Positions 16,435 through 24,927 of a DNA stretch of 64,000 bases are shown here, in pieces. The DNA comes from Planctomycetaceae bacterium. GTDB lineage: Bacteria; Planctomycetota; Phycisphaerae; Phycisphaerales; SM1A02. The notes under the pieces were generated by a model. The model saw nothing but the letters and a program-made list of their open reading frames with translations. It was not told where the DNA came from and searched no databases. The stretch covers positions 248,001 through 312,000 of the forward strand of contig CANLHK010000002.1 in the NCBI GenBank assembly GCA_947490615.1, in the 5' to 3' direction. Each line of letters starts with the position of its first letter. Position 1 is the first letter of the stretch. The translations under genes and the position numbers were made by a program.

Positions 16435-17697
16435 TTACGCGCGCGGCTTTCCTGGAATCGCCACGGGGGCCTGCGGACGCGAAGTGAACTCGAGCGTCTC
16501 AGGCATCAGCACTTCCTCGTCGTTGAGCGCTTGCTCCCACGAGACATCCTTCCCGCTGTAGGCAGCCATGCGTCCCATGATGGCGCAGAGTGTGCTGTGC
16601 GCGACTTGCTGGGCCTCGTTGAGTTCGGTGCCGCGCACGATCGCGTTCTGGAGATCGACATGTTCCTGCGTGTACGGGTCGACTTGCTTGCCCGCGAATT
16701 TCCACGGCTTCGCGCCCGTGAGTTGTGCGCCACCTGAGTGGAAGCGCGCAGCGCCGTCACAACCGATGAACATCTCTTCGACCTTCCCGTCGGTGCCATC
16801 TTGCTGACGGCACATCGAGAAGACGAAGCGATCGCCCGAGTACTGGAACTCCAAGCCAAAGTGATCGAAGATGTGGCCGTACAGCGCTTGGTCGGTGCGA
16901 ACCTGACGACCACCCACGCCGCGCACGAGCTCGGGATGACCACCCATCACCCACTGCATGACATCAAGTTGGTGGACATGCTGCTCGACGATGTGATCGC
17001 CTGAAAGCCACGCGTGGTAGAGCCAGTTGCGCACTTGGTTCTCGACATCGGACTTGCTCGCCGCGTGCGGCACATTCCAAAGACTGCCCATGTTCCAGTA
17101 GACGCGTCCCGCGACGACCTTGCCGATGTCACCCTGCGCGACGCGGCCGATCCCTTCGAGGTAGCACGCCTCATGACGACGCTGCGTGCCCGCGACGACC
17201 TTGAGGTTCTTCGAGCGGCTCACCGCGGCGGCTTCGAGAAAGCGGCGCACGCCTGGACCATCGACGGCCACGGGCTTCTCGCAGAAGACATGCTTGCCCT
17301 TCTCAGTGGCTTCCTTGAAGTGAATCGATCGGAAGCCTGGTGGCGTCGCGAGAATCACGATGTCGCAATCGGTGGCGCACGCCTTCTTGTAGGCGTCAAA
17401 GCCTGTGAAGAGACGCGAGGCGTCGAGCGCCTTCTTGCCCTGCTCGACGAGCGCGTTGTTGGCGTTGGCGACGCGCTCAGGAAAGAGATCCGCCAGCGCA
17501 ATCACATCGATGGTGCAGCCCGAACTCTTGCCTGCGTTGATGGCGTTAACCATCGCGCCAGTGCCGCGTCCGCCGCAACCAATGACGGCAATCTTGAGGA
17601 CAGGCGCCTCGGCAAAATGCGCGAATGCGCTTGGAGCGCCAAGCAGAACGGGGGAAGCCGCAGCGGCGGCAACGAAGGTGCGTCGGTTGAAGTCCAT
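16435..17697 (-). CDS. Tat-exported Gfo/Idh/MocA family oxidoreductase
   Basis: 420 residues. The N-terminus NRRTFVAAAAASPVLLGAPSAFA is a twin-arginine signal, so the protein is exported folded with its cofactor. A Rossmann domain follows, with KIAVIGCGGRGTG and CDIVILATPPGFRSIHFKEATEKGKHVFCEKPVA, the EKP motif of the family. The C-terminal part contains NWLYHAWLSGDHIVEQHVHQLDV, common in planctomycetal members. The family catalyses NAD(P)-dependent oxidation of sugars or aldose-aldose interconversion; the substrate here is unknown. It is transcribed alone, converging on apbE. Confidence 0.9.
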   Translation of the reverse strand: MDFNRRTFVAAAAASPVLLGAPSAFAHFAEAPVLKIAVIGCGGRGTGAMVNAINAGKSSGCTIDVIALADLFPERVANANNALVEQGKKALDASRLFTGFDAYKKACATDCDIVILATPPGFRSIHFKEATEKGKHVFCEKPVAVDGPGVRRFLEAAAVSRSKNLKVVAGTQRRHEACYLEGIGRVAQGDIGKVVAGRVYWNMGSLWNVPHAASKSDVENQVRNWLYHAWLSGDHIVEQHVHQLDVMQWVMGGHPELVRGVGGRQVRTDQALYGHIFDHFGLEFQYSGDRFVFSMCRQQDGTDGKVEEMFIGCDGAARFHSGGAQLTGAKPWKFAGKQVDPYTQEHVDLQNAIVRGTELNEAQQVAHSTLCAIMGRMAAYSGKDVSWEQALNDEEVLMPETLEFTSRPQAPVAIPGKPRA

Positions 17698-17781
17698 TGG
17701 TCTCTCGGAGTCGTTCGTGGCTGCACTTTGGATCGTGTGCAGCGGTCGGGCAGGTTCGTACTTCGCAGACTCAGGTGGTCA

Positions 17782-18600
17782 TCACTTGCCAGGGCAGATC
17801 ACGCGGAAACCCACGAATCCGCCGCTGGAGTACCACCACTTGCTCTTGGGGAATTGCGGATCAATCTCGTTCCACTCGACAGGCTTGCAGGGTGAGAGCT
17901 TGCCGCAGGCGAGATCGCTCATCGCATCGAGGTAGCAACCACCCGCAACGGCGCCGAGCTTCGAGCCATCGTCGACCCACTCACAAGCGTTGCCGTAGAG
18001 GTCGAAGAGTCCAAGCTTGTCAGCCTTGCGCGAGGCGAGCTTGTGGGTCTTCTCATCGGCGTTCTCTTTGGTCCACGCGTAGGCGGCGCAGTCCTTGACA
18101 TCGATGCCTGATTGTTCGCAGAGCGCTTTCGATTCCTCGGCGTTGGGAAGTCGATAGGTCCGCCCAGTCTTGGCGCTCAGCCACTCGCAGAACTGCTTCA
18201 CCGAAAGAAACGACGGCGAGATCGCGGGAAATCCCACATGACCAAACTCGCGATCCATGCCGATGTAGGGCTTGGTCGGTTTGGTGACGGCGTCCGATGC
18301 TGCGGTGCTCTTGCCATCGGTCTTGTCGCTGCCGTAGACGAACACATCAAAGAGCTCCCACGGGATCTCCGTGGTCGAGACATAGAGCGTCTCACCCTTG
18401 GCGTTCTTGAACGGCACGAGATCGAGTACGAAGGTGCTGCCCGCAACCTCTTGCTTGAACGCCTCAGGCTTGGGATCGTCGGCTGACGGCGCGGCGCCAA
18501 ACAGCGTGGTCAGCGAGACCAAAGAAAAGGCGGCGAGCTTGCGCGCGCCGCCTTTGGTGGATGGGTATCGAGTGAGGATTCCGTCGAGGTGCTTGTGCAT
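17782..18600 (-). CDS. Formylglycine-generating enzyme-like (SUMF1/FGE-sulfatase domain) secreted protein
   Basis: 272 residues from ATG 18600; a TTG at 18639 is an alternative. The N-terminus has a hydrophobic stretch (ARKLAAFSLVSLTTLFGAAPSA) that may be a signal peptide. The FGE fold is suggested by GSTFVLDLVPFKN, STTEIPWELFDVF, AISPSFLSVKQFCEWLSAKTGRTYRLPNAEE, GLFDLYGNACEWVDD and the closing GFVGFRVICPGK. Many bacterial members are not sulfatase activators but bind or modify other partners. I cannot confirm the two catalytic Cys of true FGE, so function is open. Confidence 0.78.
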   Translation of the reverse strand: MHKHLDGILTRYPSTKGGARKLAAFSLVSLTTLFGAAPSADDPKPEAFKQEVAGSTFVLDLVPFKNAKGETLYVSTTEIPWELFDVFVYGSDKTDGKSTAASDAVTKPTKPYIGMDREFGHVGFPAISPSFLSVKQFCEWLSAKTGRTYRLPNAEESKALCEQSGIDVKDCAAYAWTKENADEKTHKLASRKADKLGLFDLYGNACEWVDDGSKLGAVAGGCYLDAMSDLACGKLSPCKPVEWNEIDPQFPKSKWWYSSGGFVGFRVICPGK

Positions 18601-18655
18601 CGCAGCGGAGATTCTGACGCTCACCGCGAGCAAAAGCAACCGTCGGTCTCGTGTC

Positions 18656-20938
18656 TCAGGTCCAAGCGTTCACGAGGATCGCCAAGTCTGCTGCATTCAC
18701 GGTGCCACTGTTGTCGAGGTCAGCGGCCCCGCCTGCCGCGCCCCAGTTACCCAGGAGCAACCCGAGGTCAACCGCGTTGACCACGCCATCGCCGTTGATG
18801 TCGCCGACCACCGTGTTTGGAGTGCAGTCGATGTTGGTGACCCTGAAGTCGTCGATCGCTGCTTCAACGAGCGAGCCTGTAGCGAGGTCGCGTGCCACAA
18901 AGCGCACGCGCATGTTGGCCGTCGGCGTCACAAAGTCGCGCACGCGCCAGGAGTGCTTGACCCAGGCCGAGGTGCTCAGCGCAACATCAGCAAGGAGCGT
19001 CCATGTGGTGCCGCCGTTGGCAGAGATCTCGATGGGCATCGAATCGGCGTTGGGAGCGCCGCCGAGGTTGTTCGAATACCAGTACCAGTACTCGATGACG
19101 GGCTCGTCAAGACCCGTGAGATTGAGCACAGGCGAGAGGAGCGTGGTGAAACCAGTATCGACATCGGCGGTGCCGTCGGCCGCGCCGACTGCAGCGTTGG
19201 CCGTGACCCAGCATTGGGTTCCGACCGCCGAGTTGTCGTTCTCAGGCTGCGCGATCGTGCCGACGGGGTCGGCGCGAACCCAGATGCCCGAGACTGCAGT
19301 GTCGCCAGCGACGCCGCCAGTCCAACCGTCCGCCGTTTCAAAGTTGCTCGAGACAGCCACGGTCTCCCCAATCGCGGAAAGCGCCGTGTGCGAGTTGGTG
19401 TCAGTGCTGACCTCACCCGTGATATCGGTGATCTCAAACTTGTACGAGGCGATCTGCGTGCAAGGCACAGCAGGGAATGTGCCCCGATAGGTCGTGCCGC
19501 TGAGAAGCGTCATCGGAGTCACAACACCTGCGGCAGTACCGACGGCGGTGATCATCTTGGCTGTCGCTGGATTGAGCGTGTGTCCAGCGCCTGCCGTCAC
19601 AACAACATCCACAGTCGTGCCGCCCTGCGGATTGATGAGCGCTGGCGGCGCCGCAACGCCGAAGGTCGCCACTGGAGTTCCGAGGGTCCAGACAAAGAGC
19701 CCTCGCTCAATGTCGCTGCCAATGATGGTGCCGCTTGGAAAGAAGGGCCAGACATTCCACAGGCCGTTGAAGTTCGCGGCGTCCGAACCTGGATAGGTGT
19801 CGAAGAACGCGACTTCGGGCGGACTGGTGCGATTGACCGCGAGATCAAACACGCGGAAGCCCGAGCGGTAGTTGGCCTCGAAGAGCTTGGTGCCCTTGAC
19901 GAAGAGGTTGTGACCGATGGCGGTGTTGCCGTTGTCGAAGGTTCCCACGAGCGTGGGCACACTGAGATTCGACACATCCATCACGATGGTGGTCGTGGTG
20001 AAGACCGTCGCACCCTCATCAAGTTCGTCGTCGATGTAGAAGTACTTGCCCTCTTCATCGATCCAGCCCTGGTGGCAGTAGCGCGCGTTTGGATAGGTGA
20101 GAAACGAAAGCTGCGTTGGGTTGGCCTTGTCCGTCACATCGACGATGTAGAGGCCAGTGTTCACATTGCCGTTGTTGGCGCCGCCGCAGCAGAAAGCGAT
20201 CTGCTTGCCTGCGTAGGGACCACTGGTGAAGGTCTTGATCTGGAGCTCGTGGACATAGATCGGCGTCCAGGTGTTCACATAGGTCGGATTGCCTGGATCG
20301 GCGTTGAGGTCGTAGATACGCAGACCGTTGGCGCCGCCACCCGCGCGATAGAGGTAGCCACTGATCTCGTCGAGCGCGAGCGTGTGCGTCGCAGCAGTCG
20401 TCGTGGTCGGAGCCGTGACGGTGTTCGTCAGCGTGACCGCGCCCGTGGCGTCAAGCTGAGAAATGTCCATGACCTGCACGCCGCTGCCACCTTCGGAGGC
20501 CGCGTAGCAACGCGTGCCGTACACACGAACATCGCGCCACAGGCTGGTCGGCCCAACGATGTGCGCCTTGAGCACTGCTGCACCTGGATTGGTGATCTCG
20601 ACGAACGCCGTGCCGTCGGAGAGACCGATGATCGCGTACTCGCGGCCAGCTGGAGAGATGTAGCCCCAGCAGGAGTTTGCGTTCGTGGAAGCTGGAGAGA
20701 GTTGCGGCAGGCTGAGCCAGCTGCGCAGCGCCACGCCGTTGGAGTCGAACGCACCAGCGACCGATCCTTCGATCGGCTTACCGTCGACTTCGCGCCAACC
20801 CGGGCCGCGGTAGTGCTTCTGACGATCGCGGATCTTGCCGTCGTCATCGTGAGCGGAGACGGGCGACACGAAGGTCGAGAGGGCCGCAAGAGAAAGAAGA
20901 CCGACGAGGCATGACTTGATGGTGACCAGTTTCATCAT
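18656..20938 (-). CDS. Secreted choice-of-anchor B family protein with dockerin-like C-terminus
   Basis: 760 residues with a Sec signal peptide (about 1-29, ending VSA). Residues about 40-440 match the choice-of-anchor B type beta-propeller/LVIVD-like region: CWGYISPAGREYAIIGLSDGTAFVEITNP, SLWRDVRVYGTRCYAASE, NARYCHQGWIDEEGKYFYIDDELDE, GHNLFVKGTKLFEANYRSGFRVFDL and GSDIERGLFVW. A jelly-roll-like region follows. The last 50 residues carry GDINGDGVVNAVDLGLLLGNWG and DLDNSGTVNAADLAILVNAW, two calcium-binding dockerin type I segments that are frequent at the ends of planctomycetal secreted proteins. Surface or extracellular; ligand unknown. Confidence 0.85.
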   Translation of the reverse strand: MMKLVTIKSCLVGLLSLAALSTFVSPVSAHDDDGKIRDRQKHYRGPGWREVDGKPIEGSVAGAFDSNGVALRSWLSLPQLSPASTNANSCWGYISPAGREYAIIGLSDGTAFVEITNPGAAVLKAHIVGPTSLWRDVRVYGTRCYAASEGGSGVQVMDISQLDATGAVTLTNTVTAPTTTTAATHTLALDEISGYLYRAGGGANGLRIYDLNADPGNPTYVNTWTPIYVHELQIKTFTSGPYAGKQIAFCCGGANNGNVNTGLYIVDVTDKANPTQLSFLTYPNARYCHQGWIDEEGKYFYIDDELDEGATVFTTTTIVMDVSNLSVPTLVGTFDNGNTAIGHNLFVKGTKLFEANYRSGFRVFDLAVNRTSPPEVAFFDTYPGSDAANFNGLWNVWPFFPSGTIIGSDIERGLFVWTLGTPVATFGVAAPPALINPQGGTTVDVVVTAGAGHTLNPATAKMITAVGTAAGVVTPMTLLSGTTYRGTFPAVPCTQIASYKFEITDITGEVSTDTNSHTALSAIGETVAVSSNFETADGWTGGVAGDTAVSGIWVRADPVGTIAQPENDNSAVGTQCWVTANAAVGAADGTADVDTGFTTLLSPVLNLTGLDEPVIEYWYWYSNNLGGAPNADSMPIEISANGGTTWTLLADVALSTSAWVKHSWRVRDFVTPTANMRVRFVARDLATGSLVEAAIDDFRVTNIDCTPNTVVGDINGDGVVNAVDLGLLLGNWGAAGGAADLDNSGTVNAADLAILVNAWT

Positions 20939-21024
20939 GGGTGGGGATCCGCTGACGGGGACATCGATGAGGGTTCACGCTCAGACCATCAGGAGCTTGG
21001 GGCACTCCGCGATGGGTCTAGTTG

Positions 21025-21045
21025 TCGAAGCGGCGAGCGCTTCGA
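21025..21045. terminator. Perfect hairpin downstream of the di-haem peroxidase gene
   Basis: TCGAAGCG (21025-21032) and CGCTTCGA (21038-21045) form an 8-base stem with a five-base loop. It lies 72 bases past the peroxidase stop and upstream of the choice-of-anchor gene. No T-run follows on the minus strand, so it may be a terminator or an operator. The rest of the 178-base gap (20939-21116) shows nothing I can name. Confidence 0.4.
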
Positions 21046-21116
21046 ACAGGAGAATCTACTGCAGGATGGCGCAGGCTTCCTCGAAATCTGCTGCGCCCAT
21101 GAAAAGACACGCGGTG

Positions 21117-22427
21117 TTACCGACCGAGCGTCGAGGCGGACCTACGCACCGATGGCGCGATCGGATCCACCTCCCACACGCCAAGTTTCGATTCATCGGG
21201 CGTGAGCGCCTCTAGAAACGCCACGAGATCGGACCTTCCTTCGGCGCCAAGGCCTAGTGGCATCAGGACCAACTCACCATGATGACCCGTGGGACTCGCG
21301 CCTTCGAGCGTGTCGTAGAAAGTGGCCACTGCCGAGAGATCGGCCATCCGTCCATCGTGCATATACGGCTTGGTGCGCGCGACACCCCGCAAGGACGGCG
21401 TGCGAAACTGCCCAAAAAGCTCGGGAAAGCGACGCAAGCCTCTCACCATCGCGGCTTTGGGTGCGTTGGGCGCATCGCTGAAGCTACCCGCAGCATTGAA
21501 CGGATTCGTCTGCACGAAGTCCACCGCAGCAAGGCGCGCTGGATCATCAGGGACACGGCCGTTGGCGCCCGCGAGTCCGAGCGCGTGAAACTCCTCATCG
21601 GTGAAGTTCGCCCCGCGATGGCATTGGTAGCAACCACCTTGAGAGACAAAGATGGCGAGCCCTCTTCGCGCAGCAGGTGTGAGCGCATCGATCTTCGCCG
21701 TCGTGGTGACTGGCTGCTTCGACCGCAATTCCTCCACGAACCGATCAATCGGCGCGCGACCTGAAATCAGCTTGCGTTGATAGGCACCAAACGCCTTGAG
21801 AAGGTCCGCGGTGGTGCGATCGATGAGCGATTGCAAGGCTGCGTCCCGTGGCGTCGGCGAGTGCAGCGGATCGTTGGCGCTTGCGCACAGTGCCGCAGGG
21901 AACGGACCAAAGACCAATTCGTAGAGCTTGCGCAATTCGACATCGTCCCGCACGACGCGGACGAGTGTTGTGCGGTCGCCACCCATCTCCGCGGGGTTCT
22001 CGATCGGTGCGAGCGCCTGCGACCAGAGCGAGTCAAACTTCCCATCCCAACCAGTCCAGCGTCGACGCGCTGCATCGAGAACCGTCGGCGTGTTGCGCCG
22101 CGTGGTTCCGATTCCTTGCGCGAGTTTCTTGCCGTCGGTGAAGGTGCGCGCGGGTTCGTGGCAAGTTGCACAGGAGATTTCCTTGGGCGACAGGCGCGTG
22201 TCAAAGAAGAGGCGATGCCCGAGCCGCGCCGCGTTCTCATCGTCGGCGACGCGATTGGTGGGGTCGGGCGCGAGTGGCGGAAGCGGCGACATCCGCGCGA
22301 TGCGTCCGAGCTCCTCATCGCTCAGCGCCGCGAGTTCTGGCGGAAGGCGATCGCGCGCGAGTGCAGGAAGGTCCTGCACCAGGATCGAGTTCACGAGGAT
22401 TGCCACAAGCAGCGCGCTACCGAACAT
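21117..22427 (-). CDS. Di-haem cytochrome c peroxidase / MauG family protein
   Basis: 436 residues from ATG 22427, which overlaps the upstream gene by 11 bases. A hydrophobic N-terminus (FGSALLVAILVNSILVQ) suggests export. Two c-type haem sites are visible, CATCH (86-90) and CYQCH (266-270), plus family motifs LGHRLFFDTRLS, GIGTTRRNTPTVLDA, FGQFRTPSLRGVARTKPYMHDGR and the NP/AEM stretch after the first haem. The first haem normally carries electron transfer or catalysis and the second handles peroxide. Members reduce hydrogen peroxide or, as MauG, modify proteins. It is last in a three-gene coupled operon with a YtkA-like lipoprotein and an NHL propeller. Confidence 0.9.
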   Translation of the reverse strand: MFGSALLVAILVNSILVQDLPALARDRLPPELAALSDEELGRIARMSPLPPLAPDPTNRVADDENAARLGHRLFFDTRLSPKEISCATCHEPARTFTDGKKLAQGIGTTRRNTPTVLDAARRRWTGWDGKFDSLWSQALAPIENPAEMGGDRTTLVRVVRDDVELRKLYELVFGPFPAALCASANDPLHSPTPRDAALQSLIDRTTADLLKAFGAYQRKLISGRAPIDRFVEELRSKQPVTTTAKIDALTPAARRGLAIFVSQGGCYQCHRGANFTDEEFHALGLAGANGRVPDDPARLAAVDFVQTNPFNAAGSFSDAPNAPKAAMVRGLRRFPELFGQFRTPSLRGVARTKPYMHDGRMADLSAVATFYDTLEGASPTGHHGELVLMPLGLGAEGRSDLVAFLEALTPDESKLGVWEVDPIAPSVRRSASTLGR

Positions 22428-22887
22428 CGACGAACCATTGGGTGCGTTCAAGCACGCCGTCTTCTTCGATGTCGAGTGAGAGCACCCACCGTCCTGGCAT
22501 GTGGAAGAGCAGTCCGTTCGCGAGCACGCGGGCCTCAGTAGCACTCGATTCAGAAACACGCTGCGTCGTCGGGATCATGTTCATGCCGTGACCGTGCTGC
22601 GGCATCTCACCGTCGACGATGAATCGCGCATCGCTCGCCAACGCCGCTCCATCAGCGCGACGAACTCCGAATCGAATCGCAAACGGTTCCGCATCGGGAA
22701 TCTCGCCAAGCGCGGGTTCAAAGCGCGCGAGGTAGGTTCCATCGGCCGACTTCGCTTCGATCGCCTTCGCGGAGAGAGCCCACGATTCCGCCGCCGCCGT
22801 GGAATCCGATGATGTTGGTTTCGGTGCGATTTCATCACAGGAGAACGCGCACGCAAGAAACGCGACGATGCACAGGCGCGCGATCAT
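22417..22887 (-). CDS. YtkA-like lipoprotein
   Basis: 156 residues from ATG 22887, which has the strong binding site GGGAGGTG six bases upstream and overlaps the previous stop (ATGA). The signal peptide ends ACAFSC (Cys17), a lipobox. The body fits the YtkA-like/FixH-like domain: FRVGVRRADGAAL-type strand, then GEMPQHGHGMNMIPTT, with a HGHGM segment resembling the metal- or ligand-proximal motif of that family, and HMPGRWVLSLDI. Such proteins are often linked to copper or cytochrome functions. Function here is inferred only from the neighbouring haem protein. Confidence 0.75.
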   Translation of the reverse strand: MIARLCIVAFLACAFSCDEIAPKPTSSDSTAAAESWALSAKAIEAKSADGTYLARFEPALGEIPDAEPFAIRFGVRRADGAALASDARFIVDGEMPQHGHGMNMIPTTQRVSESSATEARVLANGLLFHMPGRWVLSLDIEEDGVLERTQWFVDVR

Positions 22888-24881
22888 GAAGCACCTCCCC
22901 GAGTCCCACGCGATTCGGGCGTGCTCGCGGGCGCAGCGCCGGGGGAGCCTCGCCGCTTGCGGTCGTAGTAGCGGCCCATGCTGCCCGTGAGATTCCACTG
23001 ACCATCGACACCGAATCGTTGGAAGCGATGATTGCCGCGATCCACCACAATGAATCCGAGGTCGGATGCTGCGATCGCCTCTGGATCGAAGAACTGCTCA
23101 TCGAGAATCCCCCGCTCACCGAGCAACCGCGCGCGGCCGTTCCTGTCGAGAAAGACACACGCATCACGCGCTGCGTCGCTCACGACCATCGCATCGCCGC
23201 CCAGGAAATGAACGCCCGTCGGACGCGCGAGCGTGAAGTCGCCAAGTGCGGTCTGCGTTGTCCATCCACCATCCGCGCCGCGCAAGAAGAGTGCGCGCGC
23301 AACAGGATCGACGACTGCCATGCGACCGTCGGCGGCGATGGCGAGCTCTTCAGGCGCGCGCGCAGCATCTGGCAAGGGCTCCGCGAGAGCACTGCGCAAG
23401 CGCGGTCCCGTGAAGATGAGCGCGGCATTGGCCGCGTCAAGCAGCACCACTCGGGACGAATGCCGTGGATCGAAGGCGATATCGACGATCTTCGGCACGC
23501 GACGCAGGACGCCCTTCGCCACGGCGTCCCACTGACGCGAGCACGCGCCGAGGTCCATCGATCGTGCGAGTTGCGGGATGAACATGTCGACGACGGGCTG
23601 CTTCCTGCGATCCCACACGGTGTCAAAGACATCGATCCGCGCGCGCAGAGCGTCTGCCACCCAGACTCGCGCCGACAAGGGCTCGACGGCGATCGCAGAG
23701 ACCTCGCCAAAGCGCTGCGGCAGCGCGCCCGACCCACCGATGATCGCCATGTGAATCGGCGGAGTCGTGCGCGCGTCGAGGAGCGCCACGCCCTGCGTCT
23801 CACGATCGAGGAGCGCGAGCAAATCACCCGCGCAACCAACCTCGGAACCAAAGTGACTGGTGATGAACTCCGACATCCCTGCGGTTGGGTCAACCTCATT
23901 GGGTGGTTCACGCAGCGCGAAGAGTTGGACGCGATCTTCGAACGCCTCGGCGACGGCGATGAGCGTGCCGTCGGCATTGATCGCCATGCTGCGCGGATAG
24001 TGGATGCGACCCTCGCCCTGCCGCGGAATCAGCGCATGCATGCCGAAAAACCCCACGAAACGCCCCTCGAGATCGAGGATCTGAATGCGGTGGTTGAGTT
24101 CGTCGGCCACGAACAGGCAGCCCGTGGTTCCGCGTTTCAGGAACGCGACATCGCTCGGTGCCCGCAGTTGCCCAGGATTTGCGCCGCGCTCGCAGAGAGC
24201 GCGACCGACCTGCAGAAGCGTGCCATCGGGTTGCGACGCATACAACCAGAGACAGTCGCGCAGGCGATCAGTCACATAGAGCGAACCATCGGTCGACACC
24301 GCGAGCCCGCTGGGATCACCAACTTGACTCTCGCCAAGGCGCGCGCGTTCGGTGCCGTCACGCGCTAGAAGCACGATGGCCGAAAGCCGTCGATCGCTCA
24401 CAGCCAGCACGCCATCGTTGAGCCAGCACACGCCGCTGGGACTTTGCAGGATCCCCGCGCCGACTGTCTGCTGGGATCCATCACGCATCAGCAAGCGCAC
24501 GACTCCCGATGCATCGGCCACGGCGATCGTTCCGTCGTTGGCGACCGCGATGTCCGCAGCAAAGTCCACTGTGAGGTCGACCGCGCTGCGTTCGGGTTCG
24601 ACGGCGGGCGGGCGGACTTCAGCGCCCTCTACTGCATCGCTTGCCGACGGCCACAGCGTGGGGTCGAGATCACCAACTGCTGCGCGCATCACCTGAGACT
24701 GTGCGCCATCGACGACTTGCTCAGGCGCGCAGACCAGAAGCGAAGGTCCGTCAAACGCAACCGCGCATGCACCGTTGAGCGAAGTGATGGTGACGAGGTA
24801 TTCCGCTCCCTGCGGACAGGTCGGTGGCTCGTGCGCTAATGCCAGCGCACCTGCAACGAGAAGCAGTCCAAAGCCGTGCAT
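22884..24881 (-). CDS. Secreted NHL-repeat beta-propeller protein
   Basis: 665 residues with a short signal peptide ending AHE near residue 18. Repeated strands of the NHL/SMP-30 type are visible: DIAVANDGTIAVADASG, GVCWLNDGVLAVSDRR, GLAVSTDGSLYVTDRLRDCLW, DVAFLKRGTTGCLFVADELNHRIQIL, SMAINADGTLIAVAEAFEDRVQLF and, near the end, FIVVDRGNHRFQRFG. They suggest one or two six-bladed propellers. Propellers of this kind bind ligands or partner proteins; no catalytic residues can be assigned. It is first in an operon with the YtkA-like lipoprotein and the di-haem peroxidase (4-base overlap), and divergent from the antiporter gene. Confidence 0.8.
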   Translation of the reverse strand: MHGFGLLLVAGALALAHEPPTCPQGAEYLVTITSLNGACAVAFDGPSLLVCAPEQVVDGAQSQVMRAAVGDLDPTLWPSASDAVEGAEVRPPAVEPERSAVDLTVDFAADIAVANDGTIAVADASGVVRLLMRDGSQQTVGAGILQSPSGVCWLNDGVLAVSDRRLSAIVLLARDGTERARLGESQVGDPSGLAVSTDGSLYVTDRLRDCLWLYASQPDGTLLQVGRALCERGANPGQLRAPSDVAFLKRGTTGCLFVADELNHRIQILDLEGRFVGFFGMHALIPRQGEGRIHYPRSMAINADGTLIAVAEAFEDRVQLFALREPPNEVDPTAGMSEFITSHFGSEVGCAGDLLALLDRETQGVALLDARTTPPIHMAIIGGSGALPQRFGEVSAIAVEPLSARVWVADALRARIDVFDTVWDRRKQPVVDMFIPQLARSMDLGACSRQWDAVAKGVLRRVPKIVDIAFDPRHSSRVVLLDAANAALIFTGPRLRSALAEPLPDAARAPEELAIAADGRMAVVDPVARALFLRGADGGWTTQTALGDFTLARPTGVHFLGGDAMVVSDAARDACVFLDRNGRARLLGERGILDEQFFDPEAIAASDLGFIVVDRGNHRFQRFGVDGQWNLTGSMGRYYDRKRRGSPGAAPASTPESRGTRGGAS

Positions 24882-24887
24882 GCCTCG

Positions 24888-24893
24888 AGTGTA
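24888..24893 (-). promoter_or_regulatory. -10-like TACACT before the NHL gene
   Basis: On the minus strand TACACT is followed by six bases and then the ATG at 24881. Transcription would begin at or next to the start codon. One of three exact TACACT-N6-ATG sites in the window; no -35 match seen. Confidence 0.45.
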
Positions 24894-24915
24894 TCGAACG
24901 ACTCAGGCAAACTGA

Positions 24916-24921
24916 TACCTT
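24916..24921 (+). promoter_or_regulatory. -10-like TACCTT before the antiporter gene
   Basis: TACCTT sits six bases before ATG 24928, back to back with the TACACT site of the divergent gene. The whole divergent gap is only 46 bases, so both promoters must be compact and leaderless transcripts are likely. Confidence 0.4.
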
Positions 24922-24927
24922 GATTGG

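Noticed and set aside
18398-20914. 838-codon open frame on the plus strand
   Set aside because: It lies antisense to the choice-of-anchor/dockerin gene. It is rich in Arg, His and Val, has no domain pattern, and arises from codon bias in high-GC DNA.
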